NCBI RefSeq assembly: GCF_014131695.1 | Contig: NZ_CP036346.1 | Coordinates: 2,046,001-2,110,000, forward strand | DNA length: 64,000 nt | Origin: Thomasclavelia ramosa DSM 1402 | GTDB lineage: Bacteria; Bacillota_I; Bacilli_A; Erysipelotrichales; Coprobacillaceae | Reading direction: 5' to 3' | Part shown: positions 54,443 through 63,306 of the stretch, piece by piece | Layout: the number at the start of each line of letters is the position of its first letter | How positions within the stretch are numbered: the stretch's first letter is position 1 | Notes under the pieces: generated by a model | Databases searched by the model: none | Seen by the model: only the letters and a program-made list of their open reading frames with translations | Told to the model about the DNA's origin: nothing | Program-made: the position numbers and the translations under genes

Positions 54443-56007
54443 TCGAGTTTATTTAGATTTTCTTCATCCAAAGACTTTTTAATCTTATAAATATATTGCC
54501 AGCTTCCTAATCCCATAAAGATTAATCCAAGGACTATATCTCTAACTACAATAGCAAAGATTTCACTGAATGAAAGGAAGTAAGGAATATATGAAAATGC
54601 AGTAAAAATACTTTGTAATTGCATCAGATCTTTAATTTTTAGCCCTAAGCTGATTGATTCTGCAAAAAACAGTACCAAAACGCTACAAATAATTGAAATT
54701 ATTAATCCTTTTTTAGAAATTTTACCAGCCATTCGCTGATAACCATTTATCGCTAAAAAAACAATTAAATAACCTAAGAATGCGACGATAAAACCGATTT
54801 GATACACCAATGCCCAAAGCACACCACCAATTAGAGCACCAGCCACAGCACCAATGATTCCTCGGCTACTGTCCTCAACGATTTCTTCAGCTTGGGTACT
54901 GATTGCATCTCTACAGTCATCACACATATTCATCAATTGACCATGATACTCATAGAATGAAGTTGGTTTATTAATATGACAAGTTCCACAACTTGGAAGG
55001 AAGCCCAGATCTCTTAACTTTAAAGTAATTCGATTTAAAATCTCATATACTTCATGTAATTCCTCACTTCGCAAAGCACTTAAGGTAATTGTTCCATTAC
55101 TATAATTAATAGTTTTAATGTTTGTTAATATTGTTCTTAAATTATTAAAATATTCATCTAGAGCAGTTCGATCTTCCCCAATAGTATCGATTGTAATAAT
55201 TAGGTCATTGTTAGCACTCCCAAACATCACTACTACTGGATAATCATTAAACATTCCATATACATTATTACGTGTATCAAGTTTCAAATTATTTAATAAA
55301 GCAAACTCTTCAATATCATTACTACTTACATTATTGTTACTGTTAACTACACCATAAAATTCATTCTCGTTTTCTAAAAAGAATTTATTAAATGTTAATG
55401 TCATATATGGCAATAACCAAATAAATAATATTCCCAGTGTTACTGTACTTAATAAAATCCAGCCATAAAAACTAAAAAATAAGACAAAACATTTCATTTT
55501 CTTTCCTTGCATCATTTTCCAGCTTGTTGTAATTGCTTCAAAAATTGATAAACTAGGATAATTTGCTAAAAGATAAGGTGTCATTGATAACCCTAATCCC
55601 AAAATAATTCCTGGAACAACAAATGCCAATGTTCCTAAAACACAAATAAGTCCAACAGCCAGAACACCAAATCCCTGTTTAAAATATTGCCCTATAGGTG
55701 CTCTCAATTCATTAAGATCAGCAATATCCTCCTGCACAATTTTTTTGATATAACGATATATATTGACTGAAAAACCAATTACTAAAAAATATAAAGCAAA
55801 TACTCCCACTGTCACAGCTAGATCCATAAAAGTAAAAGTATCATAATAACTGCTTCCCCCAATGTCGATCATTACTGAAAATAGTAATAAAGCAATAAAA
55901 GAAAGTCCTAGTGAAGCCGCAAATATAGCTAAAAAACCTTTCCAAATATTCCATTTATTCGATCGTGTTTTTTCTTTAGCCCATAATTTAATTCCTACTC
56001 TGTCCAT
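54439..56007 (-). CDS. DUF975-like membrane protein fused to a zinc ribbon and a second membrane domain
   Basis: The 522-residue protein has three parts. The N-terminal about 230 residues match DUF975-type membrane proteins (five or six helices; motif YFLVIGFSVNIYRYIKKI, ILLSTVTLGILFIWLLPYMTLTFNKF). A middle soluble region follows (about 230-345). A CGTC...CDDC four-cysteine ribbon covers about 345-372 (CGTCHINKPTSFYEY then CDDCRDA). A C-terminal membrane domain covers about 380-520 (GIIGAVAGALIGGVLWALVYQ, YLIVFLAINGYQRMAG). Function unknown; nothing in the neighbourhood explains it. Most of these assignments are by eye. Confidence 0.75.
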   Translation of the reverse strand: MDRVGIKLWAKEKTRSNKWNIWKGFLAIFAASLGLSFIALLLFSVMIDIGGSSYYDTFTFMDLAVTVGVFALYFLVIGFSVNIYRYIKKIVQEDIADLNELRAPIGQYFKQGFGVLAVGLICVLGTLAFVVPGIILGLGLSMTPYLLANYPSLSIFEAITTSWKMMQGKKMKCFVLFFSFYGWILLSTVTLGILFIWLLPYMTLTFNKFFLENENEFYGVVNSNNNVSSNDIEEFALLNNLKLDTRNNVYGMFNDYPVVVMFGSANNDLIITIDTIGEDRTALDEYFNNLRTILTNIKTINYSNGTITLSALRSEELHEVYEILNRITLKLRDLGFLPSCGTCHINKPTSFYEYHGQLMNMCDDCRDAISTQAEEIVEDSSRGIIGAVAGALIGGVLWALVYQIGFIVAFLGYLIVFLAINGYQRMAGKISKKGLIISIICSVLVLFFAESISLGLKIKDLMQLQSIFTAFSYIPYFLSFSEIFAIVVRDIVLGLIFMGLGSWQYIYKIKKSLDEENLNKLD

Positions 56008-56034
56008 CTTTATCTTCTCCCTCTTACAAATTTA

Positions 56035-56811
56035 CTAATAGCCTATATATTCCGGCAATTTTGTGTACCGATTAATAACACATGCACTTATTTGAGCTGG
56101 TGTTAGAAATAGACTTTTTGATAAATCACTATTTCTAATATCCATCTTTCTTACATCACTTCCTAAAAAATTAACACCACATAAATCACAATTAGACAAA
56201 TTTGCCCCAATTAAAAAGGCCCCCTTAAAATCTTGTCCACGTAAATCTTTTTCATGTAAATCACAACCCATAAAATCAGCACGATTCAGTACTGTTTTTC
56301 TAGCTTGCAATGGTTTAATTTGAATATCTTTATTCATTTGACAATAGACTTCCTGTAATAAAGGATTTACTAATTGCCGATACTTATTTAAGTCAAGTGC
56401 AAGGATTTCTTCGGCATCTAAATAAGTTAATGATTCAATCATCTGATAATATGTTTCGAGCTGTTCATTTAATCGTTGACTTTGTACAAAATTTTTACCA
56501 ACATATAAATACCATAAAATTTCATGCAGCTGTACCATAACTTCAAATACTTCAAATAGAAGCTGGTCATCTTCTTTGAACAGGGCTGTCTTTTGTCCCG
56601 CTCCAAGACAATCGTAGTTTATACAACCATAATAATTTACAATTTCTAGCTGGTCATGTATTTTGCAACGATAATCTGCTAATAAATTTTTACAATTTCT
56701 TTTTGCTGGTTTATCATAAGGAAAACCATCACTTTTAAAAAAGAATAGTGCTCGACAACAAAATCCTCTACAACCACAACAGTCTGTTTTCAAACCAGAT
56801 AACTTATTCAT
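56035..56811 (-). CDS. Cysteine-rich protein with C-terminal pentapeptide repeats
   Basis: About 258 residues. The N-terminus has a cysteine cluster DCCGCRGFCCRALFF (residues 10-24) with further Cys to about 78, resembling Fe-S/zinc-binding YkgJ-type proteins. A middle helical part follows. The end (about 180-235) is a pentapeptide-repeat helix: DLRGQDFKGAFLIGANLSNC then DLCGVNFLGSD and DIRNSDLSKSLF. I chose the ATG at 56809-56811 after TGGAGGATATT. Function unknown; it may act as a scaffold or metal-binding protein. Confidence 0.8.
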   Translation of the reverse strand: MNKLSGLKTDCCGCRGFCCRALFFFKSDGFPYDKPAKRNCKNLLADYRCKIHDQLEIVNYYGCINYDCLGAGQKTALFKEDDQLLFEVFEVMVQLHEILWYLYVGKNFVQSQRLNEQLETYYQMIESLTYLDAEEILALDLNKYRQLVNPLLQEVYCQMNKDIQIKPLQARKTVLNRADFMGCDLHEKDLRGQDFKGAFLIGANLSNCDLCGVNFLGSDVRKMDIRNSDLSKSLFLTPAQISACVINRYTKLPEYIGY

Positions 56812-56820
56812 AATATCCTC

Positions 56821-56855
56821 CAAAATAAAAGATGAAGATCCTATCTTCACCTTTT
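56821..56855 (-). terminator. Intrinsic terminator of the dicarboxylate symporter gene
   Basis: Minus strand AAAAGGTGAAGAT, three-base loop, ATCTTCATCTTTT with one wobble pair, then ATTTTG. Confidence 0.7.
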
Positions 56856-56876
56856 ATTATACATGATTATTACAAA

Positions 56877-58172
56877 CTATTCACTAACTCTTTTTATATC
56901 ACTATTATCAAAAATATTACGATTGATTGCTTTATTTTGATGTGCCACAATTGTTGTACAAACAGCATCACCTGTAATGTTAACTGCTGTTCGTGTCATA
57001 TCTAAAATACGGTCAATTCCCATGATCATCCCAATCGCTTCCACTGGCAACCCAACTGAATTAAATACCATCGTTAAAGTAACTAATCCAACACTTGGAA
57101 TTCCCGCTGTCCCAATTGAAGCTAATGTAGCTGTTCCAATTACGGTTATGTAATCTGTTAGATCTAGATTGATTCCAAAGGCTTGTGCCGCAAAGACGAC
57201 TGCCACTCCCTGCATGATTGCCGTACCATCCATATTGATCGTAGCCCCTAAAGGAATTGTAAATGAGGAAATTCTCTTTGAAACTCCCATTTTTTTAGCT
57301 AACGTATCTATTGATAAAGGGATGGTCGCATTTGAAGTGGCAGTTGAAAAAGCAAAAGCCATAACCGGAAAAAAGTTTTTAATAAATTTAATCGGGTTTA
57401 ATCCCGTAAATAATTTGAGTAAGCCTAAATATACAAATAAACACTGAACCGCCAATGCTATCAAGACAGCAATCATATACTTACCTAATGGTAAAAAAGC
57501 ACCAAATCCTATTCCCGCAAAAGTCCTTGCAATTAAACAAAATACTCCTAATGGTGCAATTGCCATAATCATCATAGTCATCTCCATCATAATATCATTA
57601 AACTGACTGAAAAAGTTACCAACCACTTCAGCACGTTCACCTAACTTAGCTAAAATAACGCCAACTAATAAAGCAAAAACAATAATTTGAAGCATATTGC
57701 CATTTGATAATGCACTAATTGGATTATCTGGAATAATGTTTAAAAGTGTTTCAACAAGTGTTGTAGATTCTGTTGTCCCTACATTTGCAGCAGTTGATTG
57801 AACAGCTGACATATCTAATCCAAGTCCAGGATTTATCAAATTACCAATCAATAAAGCTACTGTGATTGCTAACGCTGTTGTAAAAAGATAAAAAACAATC
57901 GTTCTAACGCCTACTGAACCAAGTTTTTTTGTATCTCCGATTGCCATGCTTCCACATACCAAAGAACAAAAAACTAACGGCACTACAAGCATCTTCATCA
58001 ATTTAATAAAGCCTTGTCCAATCACATATAAAATACCATCAATAACAATATCATCCCGAACTGAACCAGCGGGTAAGTTAAATAGTATTATTCCTAAAAT
58101 TGCCCCCGCTATCAAGGCAATAAATATTTTTGTAGTTAAACCAATTTTTTTCTTCGCTTTCTTTAATGCCAT
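56877..58172 (-). CDS. Dicarboxylate/amino acid:cation symporter (DAACS family)
   Basis: The 431-residue transporter resembles GltP/GltT/DctA. Its hairpin-type motifs are STATSNATIPLSIDTLAKK (about 284-302), NMDGTAIMQGVAVVFAAQ (about 322-339) and AIGMIMGIDRILDMTRTAVNITGD (about 385-408), where the Asp residues bind substrate and ions. It probably takes up glutamate, aspartate or C4-dicarboxylates with Na+ or H+. The rmlD gene upstream ends one base before it. Two plus-strand frames (57169-57447, 57946-58209) are shadows. Confidence 0.93.
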   Translation of the reverse strand: MALKKAKKKIGLTTKIFIALIAGAILGIILFNLPAGSVRDDIVIDGILYVIGQGFIKLMKMLVVPLVFCSLVCGSMAIGDTKKLGSVGVRTIVFYLFTTALAITVALLIGNLINPGLGLDMSAVQSTAANVGTTESTTLVETLLNIIPDNPISALSNGNMLQIIVFALLVGVILAKLGERAEVVGNFFSQFNDIMMEMTMMIMAIAPLGVFCLIARTFAGIGFGAFLPLGKYMIAVLIALAVQCLFVYLGLLKLFTGLNPIKFIKNFFPVMAFAFSTATSNATIPLSIDTLAKKMGVSKRISSFTIPLGATINMDGTAIMQGVAVVFAAQAFGINLDLTDYITVIGTATLASIGTAGIPSVGLVTLTMVFNSVGLPVEAIGMIMGIDRILDMTRTAVNITGDAVCTTIVAHQNKAINRNIFDNSDIKRVSE

Positions 58173-58173
58173 C

Positions 58174-59025
58174 CTAATCCTCCTTGATTTCTTTTATATA
58201 TTCTTGTAACGACTCTTGCCAAGTTGGCATTTGATACCCATTGACTAAACGTAAAATAAAATTATCTAGTACGACATATGATGGACGAACCACCTCATCA
58301 GCCATCTCTTTTGTTGAAACTGGCGTAATCATCACATGACTATTAATTTGTTTACTGATTTCTTTAGCAAACTCATAACGACTACACACACCTTTACAAG
58401 TAATATGATATGTTCCGTATTCACTAGTTTCCATTAAATATAGAATTGCTCGAGCAAGATCTTTAGCACTAGTTGGTGACCCAAATTGATCATTTGCAAC
58501 ATTTAAAAAATCTTCTTTTTTACTTTTAGCTATAAACTCATTAACAAAATTTGTACCATTTTGTCCATAAATCCAATTACTTCGAATAATAAAATGTTTA
58601 TGCGTAAATTCTTTAACATAGTCTTCTCCTGCTTTTTTTGAACAGCCATACACTGTTTTCGGTTTCGCCACATCAAACTCGTTATATGGTGTATCACTTT
58701 TACCATCAAAAACATCATCAGTTGAAATTTGAACTACTTTAGCTCCAATTTTTCGAGCTACAATACACAAATTTCGTGGTCCTAAAGCATTGACCCGAAA
58801 AGCTTGATCACGATTCCTTTCACACTTATAAACATCGGTAATCGCAGCACAATTAATGATAATATCCGGTCGATTGATTTCTCCAAAACTAATCACATCA
58901 TCTGTATTAGTAATATCTAATTCATCTTGATCTGTATTTAAAACTTCTATTTCTAATGGTTCAATTACTTCATTAATTGCTGTTCCGATTTGGCCATTGG
59001 AACCAACAACCCATACTTTTAACAT
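58174..59025 (-). CDS. RmlD-like NAD(P)-dependent sugar-nucleotide reductase
   Basis: The 283-residue short-chain dehydrogenase-fold protein has the Rossmann motif VVGSNGQIGTAI (about 5-16) and the catalytic YGCSKKAGEDYV (Tyr-x3-Lys, about 130-141). It has an RmlD-like organisation with NWIYGQNGTNFV. RmlD makes dTDP-L-rhamnose, but rmlA, B and C are absent from this window, so it could be an RmlD homologue with another role. It is followed one base later by the dicarboxylate symporter gene. Confidence 0.8.
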   Translation of the reverse strand: MLKVWVVGSNGQIGTAINEVIEPLEIEVLNTDQDELDITNTDDVISFGEINRPDIIINCAAITDVYKCERNRDQAFRVNALGPRNLCIVARKIGAKVVQISTDDVFDGKSDTPYNEFDVAKPKTVYGCSKKAGEDYVKEFTHKHFIIRSNWIYGQNGTNFVNEFIAKSKKEDFLNVANDQFGSPTSAKDLARAILYLMETSEYGTYHITCKGVCSRYEFAKEISKQINSHVMITPVSTKEMADEVVRPSYVVLDNFILRLVNGYQMPTWQESLQEYIKEIKED

Positions 59026-59042
59026 AATTTTCCTCCTCTTTT

Positions 59043-59072
59043 CATAATAAAAGCGCTGAATGTATCAACGCT
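59043..59072 (-). terminator. Intrinsic terminator of the GNAT gene
   Basis: AGCGCTGA (59052-59059) pairs with TCAACGCT (59065-59072) with one wobble; TTTTATTATG follows on the minus strand. It lies after the stop at 59101. Confidence 0.7.
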
Positions 59073-59100
59073 AATCTTTTTTTATTATAGCAATGAAATT

Positions 59101-59625
59101 TTATACTGTCAAATTTACCTCATCTTTTAAAATTGAGTAAAAGAAATCATCATGAACAATCTCTTGATAACCGGTTACCCCCATACGAAGACAACCTTCA
59201 TACTGAAATCCTAGTTTTTCTAACAACCTTGCAGAAGCAGTATTTTCTTTAAACACTCGAGCACTAATAATATCAATCTCTTGCTCAAACAATTTTATAA
59301 TAATAGCTTGCAGAGCTTCATACATATAGCCATTACGATAATACCTACAGTCTAAATAATATGATAAACTGAGAGCATTTACACGATATCTTAAACGATC
59401 AGGATTTATAAACACAGCACCAATAACATTATTAGAATTTTTTAGTTCTATGCAATACATCATATCATGTTCCCTCTCAATATCTCTAATCATCTCAGCA
59501 AATTCATATTTCGTCATCGCATTAAACTTTAACGTTGCCATATCATTATGAATCTTTAAAAGAGTTTGAGCATCATTATTATCGGGACTTCTTAAAATCA
59601 ACCGTTCTGTTATTATTGTTTCCAT
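59101..59625 (-). CDS. RimJ/RimL-type GNAT acetyltransferase
   Basis: The 174-residue protein has the RimJ/L pattern: TERLILRSPDNNDAQTLLKI at the N-terminus (residues 5-24), the YYLDCRYYRNGYMYEAL acetyl-CoA region (about 89-105), and RVFKENTASARLLEKLGFQYEGCLR (about 122-146). These enzymes acetylate N-termini or small amines; the substrate is unknown. RBS AAGGGAGAA. Terminators bound it on both sides, so it is monocistronic. Confidence 0.9.
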   Translation of the reverse strand: METIITERLILRSPDNNDAQTLLKIHNDMATLKFNAMTKYEFAEMIRDIEREHDMMYCIELKNSNNVIGAVFINPDRLRYRVNALSLSYYLDCRYYRNGYMYEALQAIIIKLFEQEIDIISARVFKENTASARLLEKLGFQYEGCLRMGVTGYQEIVHDDFFYSILKDEVNLTV

Positions 59626-59683
59626 TATTTTCTCCCTTATCCAAATAACTCATTATTATATACTCATATTGTACCACGACAAA

Positions 59684-59710
59684 TAAAAAAAGATGATAAT
59701 TAATCATCTT
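59684..59710 (-). terminator. Intrinsic terminator after the tocopherol-cyclase-like gene
   Basis: AAGATGAT and ATCATCTT (59690-59710) with a five-base loop; T6 follows on the minus strand. The 5' arm includes the stop codon region. Confidence 0.75.
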
Positions 59711-60647
59711 ATAACCAATTTCCAAACAATTCAAAGCCACAATTAATAAAATTAAACTTAGCAACTTTTTTATTCTTTTTATAAACTAATAAAACAGCTA
59801 AAGCATTAAGACTTTCTTCAACATAACCATTCATCTTTCCTGATTGTGGTGATTTTAATTCAAAACGATGTCCTGCTTTTATTTTCAAATAAAATGTATG
59901 AGGATGTTGACTAATAATTAAATAATGATATCCTTCCCGCGTAAACATATCTTTTACTCTTGCTCCATAATAAGTTGCTACTCGAATTTGTTGATCATCT
60001 ACTAATAAGTTCATGATCAATCCTTGAAAACTACACGCTAATAGTGGAATCTTAGCAATTGATAAAAATAAACTTGCCTCTTTTTCTTTACAGCTATTTG
60101 ATTGTAACCATAAATAATCTTGTGGAAATGAACGTCCCCAGTCCTTTTCAATATAGCCATCACCAATTATCTGAAATTTCTGATTATTTACTTTTAAGCT
60201 CCCAGTAATATGATGTCGCAGACTTATTATTGCATGATTACATTCTAAAAATGGTAAATAATGAAAAGGTCCCATAATCGTTGGAGCATAACATGTTGTT
60301 TCTAGTTTAGTATACTGACTATTTTTCAAGTTTCCTTGAATATCAACTAGCCCATTATCAAGATCCAAAATAATTTGTTCTTTAGTAAAAAAATTATTTT
60401 TAATTCTAATGTAAAAGGGATCTTTTCCCCACTGGAAATCATCTAAACTATATTCAATCATCTGACTTTGGTTTGTATATGTATCCAAAGTTTGAATAAA
60501 TGCACAAGATTTTTCAATTGTCTTACTAATCCCGACAATAATTGCTAAAGAAATTTTACAATCAACAATTTTGAAATACCATCCTTCAAACAAGCGCTGG
60601 TCACTGTCTTTAAGATGTAAATTAAGTTCTGTATTTTCTATTTTCAT
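59709..60647 (-). CDS. Tocopherol-cyclase-like beta-barrel protein
   Basis: About 312 residues of the tocopherol cyclase-like family (Pfam tocopherol_cycl). Family features visible are FEGWYFKIVD near residue 20, GPFHYLPFLECNHAIISLRHHITG (about 125-148), GYIEKDWGRSFPQDYLWLQSN (about 162-182), and a C-terminal KFNFINCGFELFGNW. Bacterial members lack a known tocopherol pathway and are of unknown function; some are annotated as lipocalin-like. I chose the ATG at 60645-60647 (MKIENTELN) after AGGTGAG. Neighbours are an AI-2E-type exporter and GNAT. Confidence 0.75.
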   Translation of the reverse strand: MKIENTELNLHLKDSDQRLFEGWYFKIVDCKISLAIIVGISKTIEKSCAFIQTLDTYTNQSQMIEYSLDDFQWGKDPFYIRIKNNFFTKEQIILDLDNGLVDIQGNLKNSQYTKLETTCYAPTIMGPFHYLPFLECNHAIISLRHHITGSLKVNNQKFQIIGDGYIEKDWGRSFPQDYLWLQSNSCKEKEASLFLSIAKIPLLACSFQGLIMNLLVDDQQIRVATYYGARVKDMFTREGYHYLIISQHPHTFYLKIKAGHRFELKSPQSGKMNGYVEESLNALAVLLVYKKNKKVAKFNFINCGFELFGNWL

Positions 60648-60702
60648 TTTCTCACCTACTAGCAAGTATATGAAAAAGCTGATAATTTATACATTACCTT
60701 CT

Positions 60703-61722
60703 TTAAGATTTTTGAATCTCTACCTTATTTTTTAATTGATATTTGACTTTGAGAATTTGGATAATCACCATTAATAATGTCGGCACAATAATCAAACCTA
60801 TTACACCCATAACTTTCATTCCTAAATACATCCCAACTAATGAAAGAACTGGAGTTACTCCAAGATTTTTAGCAATCAATTTTGGTTCCAAAATATTTTT
60901 TGTTATTACAATAATCATATAGATAACAAGTAATGCTCCTGCAAGATATATTTTATTTGTCAGAGCACTGATTATGATCCATGGAATCATGATCATATCT
61001 AATCCTAAAACCGGCATAAAATCAAAAATTGCTATTATGCAAGCCAGCATTATACTATGATTAATCCCTATTATTTTAAATCCTAGCCATAATTCTCCAA
61101 ACGTAATGATCATAATTATAAAATAAGCTTTAAATAAATTACTTAATACTTCTTTAATTGTATCTATTATAAGTGCCACCATTTCATATCGTTTAACTAC
61201 CAGTCTTTCAATTCTAGAATAATCTAGAAGAATAAATAATGAAGTAATAACAACAAATATTAAATCAAATAAAATACTTGGTATTTTCATAATAAAAGCA
61301 ATTAAACCAGTAATAAAGCCAGTAGAAATACTTTCAACTATGCTCATTGATCCACTGTAAATAACATCTAAGTACTTTGTTGCATCAATTATATAATGGT
61401 TTTGACTAAATAACTGATATAAATTTTCAAGATAATTAGGCAATAACTCTAATACCGTGTATATTTGAATTACAGCAAATATAATCATGGCAATAATTAC
61501 ACCAATAAAAAGAAGATAATTAAATACAATCAAACATTTTGAAAGAAAAATATTTTCAATCTTTAATAATTTAATTTCTTTAGCTAATAGCGGCTGCAGT
61601 ACCAAAACAATCAAGCAACTAAAAAAAAGCGGAATCAGCCAGTTTATTAACACATATGTAGCTATTACAATCATAATTATTATCATCAAATAATAACTAT
61701 ATTTAATTAATTTTTCTTTCAT
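60703..61722 (-). CDS. AI-2E/PerM-family membrane protein (YtvI-like)
   Basis: The 339-residue protein has about seven or eight helices and the family end pattern (GVTPVLSLVGMYLGMKVMGVIGLIIVPTLLMVIIQILKV, about 288-328) and ILEPKLIAKNLG. The family includes YtvI (sporulation) and the proposed AI-2 exporter TqsA; transported substrates are mostly unknown. Its start is near a polysaccharide deacetylase terminator. RBS is weak. Confidence 0.85.
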   Translation of the reverse strand: MKEKLIKYSYYLMIIIMIVIATYVLINWLIPLFFSCLIVLVLQPLLAKEIKLLKIENIFLSKCLIVFNYLLFIGVIIAMIIFAVIQIYTVLELLPNYLENLYQLFSQNHYIIDATKYLDVIYSGSMSIVESISTGFITGLIAFIMKIPSILFDLIFVVITSLFILLDYSRIERLVVKRYEMVALIIDTIKEVLSNLFKAYFIIMIITFGELWLGFKIIGINHSIMLACIIAIFDFMPVLGLDMIMIPWIIISALTNKIYLAGALLVIYMIIVITKNILEPKLIAKNLGVTPVLSLVGMYLGMKVMGVIGLIIVPTLLMVIIQILKVKYQLKNKVEIQKS

Positions 61723-61752
61723 CTAATCACCAATACAGTATATGTTTAAAAC

Positions 61753-61777
61753 AAAAAAGAATTCCTTTAGGAATTCT
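61753..61777 (-). terminator. Intrinsic terminator of the deacetylase gene
   Basis: AGAATTCC (61758-61765) and GGAATTCT (61770-61777) with a four-base loop and T6 on the minus strand. Confidence 0.85.
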
Positions 61778-63173
61778 AATTATTTACACTATGGTGTACG
61801 ACAAAAGAACTATCATCTATTCCTTTAAATACGTAACCTTTATTTTGGTAATATTGAATTACAGGCCCAATTGCTTTTAAAGAATTCTCTTTTCCATTAG
61901 CATCATGAAACAATAACATAATATTTTTCTCAGTCGATGCTGTAGCATTTTTAATCAATTGTTTTACTGATAATTGTCCCGAGCCATCTTCACTATCCTC
62001 ATTCCAATCGTAATATTGATAACCGCGATTTACTACTTCTTTAGTCAATTTACTCATAATCTTATGACAGTATTTCTTAGAAACCTGATTACTACTGCCA
62101 CCAGGAAAACGAATATATTTAGGCACACTTCCAATTTGACTATATACAAGATCTTCAATTTTTTTTAAATCTGAAAAATATGCTGATGACGAGTTATATA
62201 TTTGATCATATTCATGAATATAAGTGTGTAATCCAATCGTATGACCTTGGTCATGAGCTTTTTTTATTAAATCATAATAATTTTCATTGGTTCCTGTTAC
62301 AAAAAAAGTTGCTTTAGCATCGTAAACCGCTAAAATATCTAAAACCTTTTGGGTGTTCATCGATGGACCATCATCAAATGTTAAATATACTACCTTCTCA
62401 TCACTAGGCTCAAAACTTCCTATTGTCTTATTTTCAACAACGCTAACAATACATGTTTCTTTTGTCATATTCCCAGAACGATCTTTAGCAAAATATACAA
62501 TTTGATAATCACCTACTTTAGAAATGTCCAAATTAGAACTATCAATTGTTAAAGTTGGATTATCATCTTGATTGTCTTTAACACTGACACTTGATAGAAG
62601 ATCAATATCACTATCTTTTAAAACACTTAAATTACGAATTCCTAATATTTCTGGCGGAGTCGTATCTTTAGGTAACACATGCACGAGTGTTTTTTTGGTT
62701 ACACAGTTACTGTTAGCCCGACATATCGATACTTCAACTTCGTAATCCCCTACATGATCAAATTGATAATCTTTTTTGAATTTAACTGTTGTCCGAGAAT
62801 TATCATAAATATCTTTTACTACATCCCGAGCAGTTATCTTCATTCCAAGATCAACAGTAACTTCCTGTACTTCAACATTTGGCTTTAAAGTATCCTGAAG
62901 TTCAATCGTAATCGTAGTTTTGATGTTATTATAAATATACGTAATCGGATATTTACCGACTTTACTAAAATCAATCTTACTAGTATCTACATTAACGTCA
63001 CTAATTGAGCCGCCAATAACTTTTTGAATATTAGCCTGAGGATCGAATTTATTAGATATTTCAATGACAGGATGATAGTTGTATAAAACGATTTGATTAG
63101 TTGGTTTAATTGATAATATTATCAAGGTAATAACTAGAACTAAAATAATTAGAAGTAGTTTATACTTTTTCAC
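61776..63173 (-). CDS. Membrane-anchored polysaccharide deacetylase with Ig-like repeats
   Basis: The 465-residue protein has an N-terminal signal anchor (YKLLLIILVLVITLIIL, 4-20). Three Ig-like/DUF5011-type repeats follow (about 35-250; a recurring DFSKVGKYPITY, FDHVGDYEVEV, DISKVGDYQIVYFAKDRSGN pattern). A NodB domain covers about 255-460: TFDDGP (catalytic/metal Asp near 266), HTYIHEYD metal His-x3-His near 317, RFPGGS near 350, WNEDSEDG and LLFHD near 437. It should remove acetyl groups from peptidoglycan GlcNAc/MurNAc or another surface glycan. Plus-strand frames (61974-62168, 62679-62888) are shadows. Confidence 0.9.
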   Translation of the reverse strand: MKKYKLLLIILVLVITLIILSIKPTNQIVLYNYHPVIEISNKFDPQANIQKVIGGSISDVNVDTSKIDFSKVGKYPITYIYNNIKTTITIELQDTLKPNVEVQEVTVDLGMKITARDVVKDIYDNSRTTVKFKKDYQFDHVGDYEVEVSICRANSNCVTKKTLVHVLPKDTTPPEILGIRNLSVLKDSDIDLLSSVSVKDNQDDNPTLTIDSSNLDISKVGDYQIVYFAKDRSGNMTKETCIVSVVENKTIGSFEPSDEKVVYLTFDDGPSMNTQKVLDILAVYDAKATFFVTGTNENYYDLIKKAHDQGHTIGLHTYIHEYDQIYNSSSAYFSDLKKIEDLVYSQIGSVPKYIRFPGGSSNQVSKKYCHKIMSKLTKEVVNRGYQYYDWNEDSEDGSGQLSVKQLIKNATASTEKNIMLLFHDANGKENSLKAIGPVIQYYQNKGYVFKGIDDSSFVVHHSVNN

Positions 63174-63237
63174 TTTGATCCCCTCATCAAACCATATTCA
63201 CCCTTATAAAAAAAAGAACTGCTCCGTGAGGATAAAC

Positions 63238-63306
63238 AAAAAAATCTTAGTATCGTGGTACATCCCTCGTCAAGCAGACACGGGATGTACCATTTATCTA
63301 AGATTT
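63238..63306 (-). terminator. Long two-part terminator hairpin
   Basis: Outer arms AAATCTTAG (63242-63250) and CTAAGATTT (63298-63306), an inner perfect 10-bp stem GGTACATCCC (63257-63266) with GGGATGTACC (63282-63291), and T7 on the minus strand. It starts at the kinase stop. Confidence 0.8.

Noticed and set aside
59709-60665. Start at the TTG/ATG near 60665
   Set aside because: The ATG at 60647 has AGGTGAG immediately upstream, while the extended part contains that ribosome site.
61974-62888. Plus-strand frames inside the deacetylase gene
   Set aside because: They are antisense shadows of a well-supported coding sequence with intact catalytic motifs.
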